From positions 5,143,777 through 5,207,776 of the forward strand of contig NZ_CP034562.1 of NCBI RefSeq assembly GCF_003970675.1: a stretch of 64,000 bases of DNA. The letters are read 5' to 3'. The stretch's first letter is position 1; the number at the start of each line of letters is the position of its first letter. The translations under genes and the position numbers were made by a program. The notes beneath the pieces are model-generated. The model worked only from the letters and a program-made list of their open reading frames with translations. It was not told where the DNA came from and did not search any database. This document shows, in pieces, positions 37,098 to 44,306 of this stretch. Origin of the DNA: Flammeovirga pectinis. GTDB taxonomy: Bacteria; Bacteroidota; Bacteroidia; Cytophagales; Flammeovirgaceae.

Positions 37098-37256
37098 ATT
37101 GAGTATTTTGATTTGTAATGAAGTTTAGTAGTAGGATATAAAGTTGATTAGATAGATACATCCTTTATTATTTATCCCTATAAAATTAGTAGTGTTTGAT
37201 AATAATTACAAACGTTTTTTTAAACGAATTTAATTTAGTAGGAAAAAGCGGATTAC

Positions 37257-37955
37257 TTATTTGGTGTTATCTGTTTTTCTAACAAAGTAATTGAGGTAGA
37301 AAATCATTCCGAAATAGGTAATTATTAAAGTAGGGATATTAGAATTAAAGGCTAAATTAAAATCAGGGATAGAAAACCAATCTCTAAAAGAAGTAGTTGC
37401 AATTGTTGCCATAAAAGCAATACCAAATATGAATAACCCAATTATTGCAATTTTATTGGTAATGGTCCTGTGTATACCTTCCTTAATTTCTTGCATGAAA
37501 AAATACCATAGAACAGTTATACAGAAAACAGCCTCAATGGCTATTGCAGAATAAACATTTGATATATATAATCCTAAGCCAATACTAGAAGAATCTTCTC
37601 CAAATACATGGTGAGGGTACCCAGAAAAAAAGTCGAGTATAAAATGTCCTGCAACTATTGCACTTCCTATTAATCCAATTCTAGTACTTTTAAAAAAGAG
37701 TCTACCAAAAGCAAAAACTAAGATTAACCAAAACATTTGAGGTAGGAGATCATGACTAAACAGCATATTAGCAGTCATATTGTGAAGGGTTACATTAAAG
37801 ACATCTGTTGGTTCTGTAGTTTCAACATTTAAATAATGTAAAAGGAACCATAATAGATCTTGAAGCTGAGAACCGATCAAAAAGTAGAGGAAAGTTCCTT
37901 TGGGATAACTTTTGTTATGTGCAATTAACGCTGTAGAGAAATGACCGGCTAACAT
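37257..37955 (-). CDS. Multi-pass membrane protein, YdjM-type hydrolase-like
   Basis: 232 residues with six or seven hydrophobic helices. LAGHFSTALIAH near the start and VAGHFILDFFSGYPHHV in the middle provide His/Asp clusters like those of the membrane-bound metal-dependent hydrolase family (PF04307). The match is to the motif pattern only. It lies alone between the sulfatase and the DUF5522 gene, transcribed on the minus strand. Confidence 0.6.
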   Translation of the reverse strand: MLAGHFSTALIAHNKSYPKGTFLYFLIGSQLQDLLWFLLHYLNVETTEPTDVFNVTLHNMTANMLFSHDLLPQMFWLILVFAFGRLFFKSTRIGLIGSAIVAGHFILDFFSGYPHHVFGEDSSSIGLGLYISNVYSAIAIEAVFCITVLWYFFMQEIKEGIHRTITNKIAIIGLFIFGIAFMATIATTSFRDWFSIPDFNLAFNSNIPTLIITYFGMIFYLNYFVRKTDNTK

Positions 37956-38173
37956 GTGAAAAGTGTCTTATGGTAGTTAAAAATTTGCGATTAGATAATT
38001 TACTAAAAAATATTGAATAGCAATTTTGGTTTGAGTTAACTGATGGTATTTCTTTTAGCAGAAAACGTAGACTTTAAAAAACCACAAATACTTTAATGAA
38101 ATTATAGAATAATAAAATGAGATAATTATGTTGAGTTTGTATTTTTGTATACCAAAACTTTAAAAAGATACAA

Positions 38174-38341
38174 ATGGGAAAACAGCAACCACTAAAAGAA
38201 GGAGAAGATTATTATATAGAGAATGGCTTGTATGTTTTTACAAAAGCTTATCACGAAAAACGAGGATATTGCTGTAAGAATCAATGTAAACATTGTCCTT
38301 GGGGATTTAAAAAAGATAGACAAAGAACTAGTATTCTTTAG
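38174..38341 (+). CDS. DUF5522-type small cysteine-rich protein
   Basis: 55 residues, ATG 38174 to TAG 38339-38341. LKEGEDYYIENGLYVFTKAYH followed by a CC-x3-C-x2-C cluster and the WGFKKD tail matches the DUF5522 pattern common in Bacteroidota (broken here: LKEGEDYYIENGLYVFTKA, then RGYCCKNQCKHCPWGF). The four cysteines could bind a metal. A TATTTTTG lies at 38140-38147 and a terminator follows at once, so this is a small monocistronic gene. Function unknown. Confidence 0.8.
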   Translation: MGKQQPLKEGEDYYIENGLYVFTKAYHEKRGYCCKNQCKHCPWGFKKDRQRTSIL

Positions 38342-38363
38342 ATTATAATAATTAGGTATAAAC

Positions 38364-38405
38364 AAAAACGAGGCGTAATAGATTAAACTACTACGCCTCG
38401 TTTTT
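38364..38405. terminator. Bidirectional terminator
   Basis: AAAAACGAGGCGTA pairs with TACGCCTCGTTTTT, serving the DUF5522 gene and the converging purM-like gene. Confidence 0.85.
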
Positions 38406-38423
38406 ATTATTAAGTACTTCTAA

Positions 38424-39590
38424 TTAATAAGAGTAAGTACCGTAAGGAGAGTGGATATCTAAAGATTTACCACCTTCTTTATGTTCAACACGGCCAACAA
38501 TTTGAGCATCGACATTGAATGATTTCGAAATGTCAATAATCTCTTGAGCGTGTTTAGGGTCGACATAGATTTCCATTCTATGGCCCATATTAAAGACTTT
38601 ATACATTTCTTTCCAATCTGTACCACTGTTTTTATGAATCATATCAAACAATGGAGGGATAGGGAATAAATTGTCTTTTATAACATGAACATTGTCAACA
38701 AAATGAAGCACTTTAGTTTGTGCACCACCGCTACAATGTACCATACCATGAATTTCTGGTCTTAATGCATCTAATACCTTTTTGATAATAGGAGCATACG
38801 TTCTTGTTGGAGATAATACTAATTTACCTGCATCTAAAGCTAAATCAGCAATAGCATCTGTAAGTTTTTGATTGCCCGAATAAATAAGCTCGTTAGGAAC
38901 TTGTGGGTCAAAACTTTCAGGATATTTATCAGCAAGATATTTAGAAAATACATCATGACGGGCAGAAGTTAATCCATTACTACCCATTCCACCATTGTAT
39001 TCACTTTCGTAAGTTGCTTGACCGTAAGACGCTAATCCTACAATAACATCACCGCCTTTGATGTTGCTATTGTCAATTACCTCGTCACGACGCATTCGTG
39101 TAGTTACAGTACTATCTACAATAACTGTACGAACTAAATCTCCAACATCTGCTGTTTCACCACCTGTACTATGAATATCGAAACCATTGTCTCTTAGCAT
39201 TTGAAGAACCTCTTCTGTACCGTTAATCAATTCTGAAATAACTTCACCTGGTATAAGGTTTTTGTTACGTCCAATTGTCGACGATAAGAGAGTACTTCCT
39301 GTTGCTCCAACACAAAGTAAATCATCAGTATTCATAATAATTGCATCTTGAGCAATACCTTTCCAAACAGATATATCACCTGTTTCTTTCCAATATAGGT
39401 AAGCTAAAGAAGATTTTGTACCCGCACCATCGGCATGCATAATGGCACAGTAATTTGGATCGCCTGTTAGAATATCAGGAACGATTTTGCAGAATGCTTT
39501 AGGAAATAAGCCTTTATCCAAACGCTTGATTGCATTATGGATGTCCTCTTTTGAGGCAGAAACACCGCGTTGTGCGTATCGCTCTTGCAT
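38424..39590 (-). CDS. purM: AIR synthase (PurM) homologue, Bacteroidota type
   Basis: 388 residues from ATG 39590 (MQERYAQRGVSASKEDIHNAI), the usual beginning and length of the Bacteroidota PurM; a start at 39635 would add 15 hydrophobic residues. It catalyses ring closure of FGAM to AIR in purine synthesis. HADGAGTKSSLAYLYW, DAIIMNTDDLLCVGA, STGGETADVGDLV and HCSGGAQTKVLHF contain the metal/ATP-binding and substrate residues of the PurM/PurL fold. It is more divergent than proteobacterial PurM. Monocistronic; a palindrome precedes it. Confidence 0.87.
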   Translation of the reverse strand: MQERYAQRGVSASKEDIHNAIKRLDKGLFPKAFCKIVPDILTGDPNYCAIMHADGAGTKSSLAYLYWKETGDISVWKGIAQDAIIMNTDDLLCVGATGSTLLSSTIGRNKNLIPGEVISELINGTEEVLQMLRDNGFDIHSTGGETADVGDLVRTVIVDSTVTTRMRRDEVIDNSNIKGGDVIVGLASYGQATYESEYNGGMGSNGLTSARHDVFSKYLADKYPESFDPQVPNELIYSGNQKLTDAIADLALDAGKLVLSPTRTYAPIIKKVLDALRPEIHGMVHCSGGAQTKVLHFVDNVHVIKDNLFPIPPLFDMIHKNSGTDWKEMYKVFNMGHRMEIYVDPKHAQEIIDISKSFNVDAQIVGRVEHKEGGKSLDIHSPYGTYSY

Positions 39591-39632
39591 GAGATTCGAT
39601 AAGTTGATATAAATTTGAAAAGCCCATAGCAT

Positions 39633-39646
39633 CACGTACTTACGTG
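39633..39646. promoter_or_regulatory. Palindrome CACGTA-CT-TACGTG upstream of purM
   Basis: A perfect six-base inverted repeat with a two-base spacer 43 bases upstream of the chosen start. GTGCGTATGTGC follows. Candidate operator; regulator unknown. Confidence 0.35.
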
Positions 39647-39716
39647 CGTATGTGCTAATGCCGTAAAATTATACTTTTTAATTAAGATTTATAAATATTT
39701 ATCGAATTAAATGAAG

Positions 39717-40112
39717 TTAACGTTCCATTGCTACCTCATGGGGTGTAATTATTTCTGCTTTATTCCCCCAAGAATTTCTGATATAGTTCAAAACATCAGC
39801 TGCATCTTCATCGCTCAAAGCCCCTTGTTCTGGCATAGATCCTTTCTCATAAGTAACGCCATTTATTTCTATAGGGTCTTCTAAACCATGTAATACCTGT
39901 CTAATTGCTTGGCTTTTATTTTCTACTAAATATTTAATTCCAGCCAAAGGAGGTACAGAGGGTTCTATACCCTGCCCATCTGACATATGACAATGCATAC
40001 AATTAATCATAAACACGCCTTGTCCTCTTTTTATGCTTTCTTCTAATGGGGTATATGTAAATGAAACTAAAAAGGTAGTTAAAAATGTGAGTAAGAGTAG
40101 TATTTTTTTCAT
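39717..40112 (-). CDS. Exported monoheme cytochrome c
   Basis: 131 residues with a signal peptide (about 1-18). The heme motif is Cys38-Met-His-Cys41-His42, and the GSMPEQGALSDEDAADVLNYIRNSWGN segment (cut: KGSMPEQG, VLNYIRNSWGN) supplies the axial methionine and the C-terminal helix of a class I cytochrome c. It is likely a periplasmic or membrane-proximal electron carrier. No oxidase genes adjoin it. Confidence 0.9.
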   Translation of the reverse strand: MKKILLLLTFLTTFLVSFTYTPLEESIKRGQGVFMINCMHCHMSDGQGIEPSVPPLAGIKYLVENKSQAIRQVLHGLEDPIEINGVTYEKGSMPEQGALSDEDAADVLNYIRNSWGNKAEIITPHEVAMER

Positions 40113-40207
40113 GATAACTTTTCTTTAGGTGTTCGTTTTACGTTTATATGATAAATGTATGCTTTTTTATGAATATGTTAGATGATTATGATCAATTTAA
40201 TAGGGGC

Positions 40208-40966
40208 TTATGCAAATTTTTCTATTCCTAAACCAAATAAGGCAAAATCATATTTTACAGGGTCGTTAGCATCAAATTGTTTTAAATGATTAGTTAGTTC
40301 TACTGCTGCTTTCCAATCCGACTGTTTGCGGTCTAGAAGGTGTAATTTTCTACTTACTCGCTCAACGTGTACATCTAGTGGACAAATCAATTGCTTGGTT
40401 TGAATGGTGTTCCATATGCCAAAATCAACTCCGTTTGTGTCTTGCCTTACCATCCATCTTAAAAACATATTAATTCTCTTACAGGCTGATTTACGAGCTG
40501 GAGTAGCAATATGTTTTTTTGTTCTCTGTGGAGCATCATCTTGATTAAAAAAGTAATCATGGAAACCAATTAGAGCATTTTCTACACTTTCATCTTCCTT
40601 GTTGTATCCAATTAGAAAAGCATCTTCTAATGAAGCATGTTTTTGATAATGGCGTTGAAAGAAAGATAAAAAATATAGAGTGTCAATATCGTTAAAAGTA
40701 CGATGTTTAAAAGTTAGGAATGGTTTTAAATCTGCTTCCGTATGGTTCATAATAAAATCATGAGGTGCATTGTCCATCATATTTACCAACTCATTACATT
40801 TATTTATAATAGTTTTTCTTTGGCCCCATGCAAGCATCGATGCCCAAAAGCCCATAATCTCAATGTCTTCTTTTTTTGTGAATTTATGAGGGATACAAAT
40901 TGGGTCATCTTTAATAAAATTAGGCTGATTGTATTTTTTGTAACTACTTTCTAAAAGATCTATCAT
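40208..40966 (-). CDS. TIGR02757 family protein
   Basis: 252 residues, cytosolic. FIKDDPICIPHKF, EIMGFWASMLAWGQRKTII, FKHRTFNDIDTLYFLSFFQ and CKRINMFLRWMVRQDTNGVDFGIW match the conserved family seen throughout Bacteroidota and some other bacteria; LICPLDVHVERVSRKLHLL recalls a helix-hairpin-helix base-excision glycosylase, but the catalytic Asp is not certain. Function is unproven. No terminator is obvious after its stop; the cytochrome gene follows 95 bases on. Confidence 0.82.
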   Translation of the reverse strand: MIDLLESSYKKYNQPNFIKDDPICIPHKFTKKEDIEIMGFWASMLAWGQRKTIINKCNELVNMMDNAPHDFIMNHTEADLKPFLTFKHRTFNDIDTLYFLSFFQRHYQKHASLEDAFLIGYNKEDESVENALIGFHDYFFNQDDAPQRTKKHIATPARKSACKRINMFLRWMVRQDTNGVDFGIWNTIQTKQLICPLDVHVERVSRKLHLLDRKQSDWKAAVELTNHLKQFDANDPVKYDFALFGLGIEKFA

Positions 40967-41068
40967 TTAATTTTATTTACGATTATCATTGAATATCCTT
41001 CAAATTAGTCGATTTAGGGAGATTATTTCTTAATGATTGTAATATTTCCTCTTTTTTTTGCAAATAGT

Positions 41069-41099
41069 TTGGAGTGAATAGGGTTCTCAATTACCTTTG
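41069..41099 (+). promoter_or_regulatory. Promoter of the tRNA-Glu array
   Basis: TTG at 41069-41071 and TACCTTTG at 41092-41099, 20 bases apart, fit the Bacteroidota consensus. Transcription would start about 12 bases before the first tRNA. Confidence 0.78.
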
Positions 41100-41117
41100 C
41101 ACTCGCAAAAAACAGTT

Positions 41118-41189
41118 GCTCCGTTCGTCTAGGGGTTAGGACGCCAGGTTTTCATCCTGGTAGCACGGGTTCGAATCCCGTACGGAGTA
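41118..41189 (+). tRNA. tRNA-Glu(UUC), copy 1
   Basis: A 72-base cloverleaf: acceptor GCTCCGT/ACGGAGT (G1-U72), anticodon stem CCAGG/CCTGG with loop TTTTCAT (anticodon TTC), T arm ACGGG-TTCGAAT-CCCGT, discriminator A. CCA is not encoded. First of seven identical copies and nearest the promoter. Confidence 0.97.
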
Positions 41190-41222
41190 CATAGTCTAAT
41201 TGAGACTCAAAATCAATACCCC

Positions 41223-41294
41223 GCTCCGTTCGTCTAGGGGTTAGGACGCCAGGTTTTCATCCTGGTAGCACGGGTTCGAATCCCGTACGGAGTA
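41223..41294 (+). tRNA. tRNA-Glu(UUC), copy 2
   Basis: Identical in sequence to copy 1, 105 bases further on. Confidence 0.97.
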
Positions 41295-41327
41295 CATAGT
41301 CTAATTGAGACTCAAAATCAATACCCC

Positions 41328-41399
41328 GCTCCGTTCGTCTAGGGGTTAGGACGCCAGGTTTTCATCCTGGTAGCACGGGTTCGAATCCCGTACGGAGTA
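41328..41399 (+). tRNA. tRNA-Glu(UUC), copy 3
   Basis: Identical to copy 1; the spacer before it is the same as the first spacer. Confidence 0.97.
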
Positions 41400-41432
41400 C
41401 ATAGTCTAATTGAGACTCAAAATCAATACCCC

Positions 41433-41504
41433 GCTCCGTTCGTCTAGGGGTTAGGACGCCAGGTTTTCATCCTGGTAGCACGGGTTCGAATCCCGTACGG
41501 AGTA
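41433..41504 (+). tRNA. tRNA-Glu(UUC), copy 4
   Basis: Identical to copy 1; its downstream spacer begins CACAGTCT instead of CATAGTCT. Confidence 0.97.
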
Positions 41505-41537
41505 CACAGTCTAATTGAGACTCAAAATCAATACCCC

Positions 41538-41609
41538 GCTCCGTTCGTCTAGGGGTTAGGACGCCAGGTTTTCATCCTGGTAGCACGGGTTCGAATCCCG
41601 TACGGAGTA
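41538..41609 (+). tRNA. tRNA-Glu(UUC), copy 5
   Basis: Identical to copy 1; its downstream spacer has one further change, GAGACTT for GAGACTC. Confidence 0.97.
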
Positions 41610-41642
41610 CACAGTCTAATTGAGACTTAAAATCAATACCCC

Positions 41643-41714
41643 GCTCCGTTCGTCTAGGGGTTAGGACGCCAGGTTTTCATCCTGGTAGCACGGGTTCGAA
41701 TCCCGTACGGAGTA
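41643..41714 (+). tRNA. tRNA-Glu(UUC), copy 6
   Basis: Identical to copy 1; followed by a CACAGTCT-type spacer. Confidence 0.97.
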
Positions 41715-41747
41715 CACAGTCTAATTGAGACTCAAAATCAATACCCC

Positions 41748-41819
41748 GCTCCGTTCGTCTAGGGGTTAGGACGCCAGGTTTTCATCCTGGTAGCACGGGT
41801 TCGAATCCCGTACGGAGTA
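41748..41819 (+). tRNA. tRNA-Glu(UUC), copy 7
   Basis: Identical to copy 1 and last of the array; the transcript terminator follows within five bases. Confidence 0.97.
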
Positions 41820-41823
41820 CATC

Positions 41824-41858
41824 AATCCTGTTTCGGAAAAGAGACAGGATTTTTTTTT
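41824..41858 (+). terminator. Terminator of the tRNA-Glu array
   Basis: AATCCTGTTTC pairs with GAGACAGGATT (one G-U pair) around GGAAAA and is followed by a run of T's. Confidence 0.9.
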
Positions 41859-41993
41859 GTCTTTTTTCTTAGTAATAGATAAAAAAATACAACTAATTGT
41901 CACTGCACGTAACTCATTTCATTTGATTTCGTTAACTTACTATAGCACAAACTTAAAGTGCATTTATGTCAAATTAATTAACGAAATAAAACC

Positions 41994-42380
41994 ATGAGCA
42001 AGAAAGACAATCCGTTTGAGGATATTCTAAATGATTTTGTGTTCCCAAGAATGAAAGATGACTTTCAGAAGGACAAAGTAAAGAACACTATCAAAAATGT
42101 ATTTGAGGCAGTTCAAGGGGTAGTAGAAGAAGCACAAGAAGCTGCAAAGACTGTGGATGTGGAAGTAAAGCAGACACAATCTGATGATCCTGACACAAAG
42201 AATATTCATGTCGAAATCAAATCAAAGAAAAAGAAGAAGCACAAAGAAGAGGAAGCTCCTGTGTCTTCTAACGAGGTTGACCAATTAAAAGCAGAAGTGA
42301 AAATGCTTAAATCTCAACTTGGTGATAAAGAAGAAATCATTTCATTGTTAAAACAACAAATAGAAATGTTGAAATCATAA
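41994..42380 (+). CDS. Charged coiled-coil protein of unknown function
   Basis: 128 residues, cytosolic and highly charged. An N-terminal helical region (DILNDFVFPRMKDDF, then VKNTIKNVFEAVQGVVEEAQEAAKT) is followed by a Lys-rich linker (KSKKKKKHKEEE) and a C-terminal leucine-zipper-like coiled coil (VDQLKAEVKMLKSQL, IISLLKQQIEMLKS). No known domain recognised. A terminator directly follows, supporting a real, monocistronic gene. Confidence 0.65.
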   Translation: MSKKDNPFEDILNDFVFPRMKDDFQKDKVKNTIKNVFEAVQGVVEEAQEAAKTVDVEVKQTQSDDPDTKNIHVEIKSKKKKKHKEEEAPVSSNEVDQLKAEVKMLKSQLGDKEEIISLLKQQIEMLKS

Positions 42381-42404
42381 ATTGAAAATTACTTCAATAA
42401 AATT

Positions 42405-42433
42405 AGCACATCATAAATTGGTGTGCTTTTTTT
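42405..42433 (+). terminator. Terminator
   Basis: AGCACATC pairs with GGTGTGCT (one G-U pair) and is followed by TTTTTT. Confidence 0.75.
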
Positions 42434-42585
42434 ATGTTCTAAGGTTTTAAAAGAAGAGAATTATAGTTGTATAAAGTTCTTTGTGAAGAGCTAAAAAAAT
42501 ACTTTTTCAAAAAAAATATAAAAAAATGACTTTTTCTTAAAATATAAATCTCACTTATCCGACTTATAATGTAGATACAATAATT

Positions 42586-43137
42586 ATGACAGGAAAAGAA
42601 CAAAATATAGAAAACACATTCCATCAAGAACAAGGCCGCTTGACAAATTACATTAAGGGTAAAGTTGGTTCTTTAGAAGATGCGGAAGACATAACACAAG
42701 ATGTGTTTTTGAGTTTTGTGGGGAGCTTTGATGATATATCTGATTTGCGCAAATCAATCTCTTGGCTTTATACTGTTGCTAAAAATAAAATTGTTGATTT
42801 CCGTCGTAAAAAGAAGACTGTAGCTATTGAAGATCAAAAGCCTGAAACTGATCAGGAGGAAGGATTAAATTTAATTGATCTTATACCATCTATAGAATCA
42901 TTGCCAGATGAACAACTCATGTTAGATATGATATGGGAAGAAATTCATCTAAGATTAGAAGAACTACCCAAAGAACAGCGTGAGGTCTTTGAATGGCATG
43001 AGTTAGAAGGCCGTAGCTTTAAACAAATAGCTGATGCTACAGGAATCACAATTAACACATTAATAAGTAGAAAACGCTATGCTGTGTTGTATCTAAGAGA
43101 GCATTTAGAAGAATTGTTCAAATTGATCAAGGAGTAG
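42586..43137 (+). CDS. ECF-type RNA polymerase sigma factor
   Basis: 183 residues. Region 2 reads LTNYIKGKVGSLEDAEDITQDVFLSFV with the core-binding helix, then WLYTVAKNKIVDFRRKKK; region 4 reads LPKEQREVFEWHELEGRSFKQIADATGITINTLISRKRYAVLYLREHL. It is not FecI-like: the region-4 helix-turn-helix and the acidic linker (DQEEGLNLIDLIPSIE) are those of stress-type ECF factors. No classical zinc-finger or FecR anti-sigma gene follows; a two-TM protein is encoded 48 bases downstream. Confidence 0.9.
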   Translation: MTGKEQNIENTFHQEQGRLTNYIKGKVGSLEDAEDITQDVFLSFVGSFDDISDLRKSISWLYTVAKNKIVDFRRKKKTVAIEDQKPETDQEEGLNLIDLIPSIESLPDEQLMLDMIWEEIHLRLEELPKEQREVFEWHELEGRSFKQIADATGITINTLISRKRYAVLYLREHLEELFKLIKE

Positions 43138-43185
43138 GAGATTATAAGAAAGTCAAATTAATAATTAATCAAAAAAGAAAAAGTA

Positions 43186-43503
43186 ATGAAAAAGTTTTCA
43201 AATAAAAAAAGAGTGGCCAAAATGGTAGGTTTTGGCATAATAGCAATTTCATTAATAACTACAGTATTTATGTTTTTATGGAATTGGTTAATGCCTGTAA
43301 TTTTTGGGTTAACAACTATTTCATTTTTTCAATCTTTAGGTTTACTAGTAATGTCAAAAATAATATTTAGTGGAGCCAATAAACCTAGTTTTAGACAAAG
43401 AGAAAAAGCGATGATGCGTAAAGAAAAATTTATGCATCAGATGAAAAAAAGAAAATTCGAGATGAAGGAAGAAGAGACTGATTTAACAGACTCAAAAGAG
43501 TAA
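43186..43503 (+). CDS. Small two-TM protein in the sigma-factor operon
   Basis: 105 residues with a basic N terminus, two hydrophobic helices (about 12-34 and 38-60) and a cytosolic C-terminal tail of about 40 residues that is Lys-, Met- and Glu-rich (REKAMMRKEKFMHQMKKRKF). Both ends would face the cytosol. Position right after an ECF sigma gene makes it a candidate membrane regulator of that factor, but no anti-sigma motif is visible. The next gene begins nine bases later. Confidence 0.65.
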   Translation: MKKFSNKKRVAKMVGFGIIAISLITTVFMFLWNWLMPVIFGLTTISFFQSLGLLVMSKIIFSGANKPSFRQREKAMMRKEKFMHQMKKRKFEMKEEETDLTDSKE

Positions 43504-43512
43504 TTTTTTAAG

Positions 43513-44238
43513 ATGAAGATTATAGAAAAGATATTAAAATCAGTACTAACTGAAACTGAGATTATCTATAAAAAACAATTATCTAAGTCAGCCTTTCATA
43601 TTAGAATTCAAAGTGAAGACTTTTTAAAAATAAATATTATTCCTGGTGCTTTTCTAAGAGTTGGTATTGGAATCGGTAAAGAGGAGCTATCGATGAAGGA
43701 CAAGATTAGAAGTTATAGTATATGGGATTTCGACCAAAAAAAAGGAGTAATAGATATTGCTATTGCAACACATAGTAAAGGCATTGGATCGTATTGGGTT
43801 TCAAACTGTAAGGTAGGAGATAAACTATTTTGTAAATTGAAAACGGGAAAATTTTTGATAGATGAAATAGCAGATAGTTATTTAATGATTGGAGACCTTT
43901 CAGCACTTTCTCATTTATATATGATTCAGAGAGAGCTTGGACCTAATAAATATGTTAAGGGTATAATTTATAGTGATAATAAAGATGATTTTTTTCCTGA
44001 TGTAGATAACAAGACTCCTTTTGATTTTTATGAGAAATCTCAAAATCCAATAGATGAAGTTATTGGTGAAATCAAGAAAAGTCTTCCATTAATGCATGGA
44101 GAGGAAATAGTTTATATTGCTGGTGACAGTCGACTTTGTATTGCTCTTACTAAATTTTTTAGAAATGAGCTAAAATGGAAGTCAAATAAAATTAAGACAA
44201 AACCGTTTTGGAACCCTGAAAAGAAGGGTTTAGAATAG
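43513..44238 (+). CDS. Siderophore-interacting-protein-type flavoreductase
   Basis: 241 residues. An N-terminal FAD-binding barrel shows KIRSYSIWDFDQ (the RxYS flavin motif) and IAIATHSKGIGSYWVSNCKVGD, and the C-terminal NAD(P)H-binding part ends EIVYIAGDSRLCIALTKFF followed by KPFWNPEKKG, matching the order in ViuB/YqjH ferric-siderophore reductases. The middle nucleotide-binding region is degenerate. It probably reduces a flavin- or iron-containing substrate in the cytosol. Cotranscribed with the sigma factor and two-TM gene. Confidence 0.78.
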   Translation: MKIIEKILKSVLTETEIIYKKQLSKSAFHIRIQSEDFLKINIIPGAFLRVGIGIGKEELSMKDKIRSYSIWDFDQKKGVIDIAIATHSKGIGSYWVSNCKVGDKLFCKLKTGKFLIDEIADSYLMIGDLSALSHLYMIQRELGPNKYVKGIIYSDNKDDFFPDVDNKTPFDFYEKSQNPIDEVIGEIKKSLPLMHGEEIVYIAGDSRLCIALTKFFRNELKWKSNKIKTKPFWNPEKKGLE

Positions 44239-44246
44239 CTATAAAA

Positions 44247-44281
44247 AAAGTCCTTGCAAATCTGTTTTTTGCAAGGACTTT
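44247..44281. terminator. Bidirectional terminator
   Basis: AAAGTCCTTGCAAA pairs perfectly with TTTGCAAGGACTTT, between converging genes. Confidence 0.88.
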
Positions 44282-44306
44282 CTAATTTATGATGTATAAG
44301 AATGGG

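Larger units (their letters stand above)
41118..41819 (+). repeat. 105-bp tandem repeat array carrying seven tRNA genes
   Basis: Seven 72-base tRNA genes separated by six 33-base spacers, exact period 105. Each spacer contains the small hairpin AGTCT-AATTG-AGACT. Only two spacer positions vary (T/C in CATAGTCT or CACAGTCT; C/T in GAGACTC or GAGACTT), so the array is nearly homogeneous. Confidence 0.95.

Noticed and set aside
39591..39635. Longer start for the purM-like gene
   Set aside because: The added hydrophobic residues do not resemble the family; MQERYAQRGVSASKED matches the usual N terminus.
41118..41819. Regular direct repeats with constant spacing, resembling a CRISPR array
   Set aside because: The 72-base repeat folds as tRNA-Glu and the spacers are nearly identical, whereas CRISPR spacers are unique. 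No cas genes are present.
42439..42633. Minus-strand frame overlapping the start of the ECF sigma gene
   Set aside because: Rich in Phe, Ser and Lys from AT-rich sequence, with no recognised domain; the sigma factor is certain.
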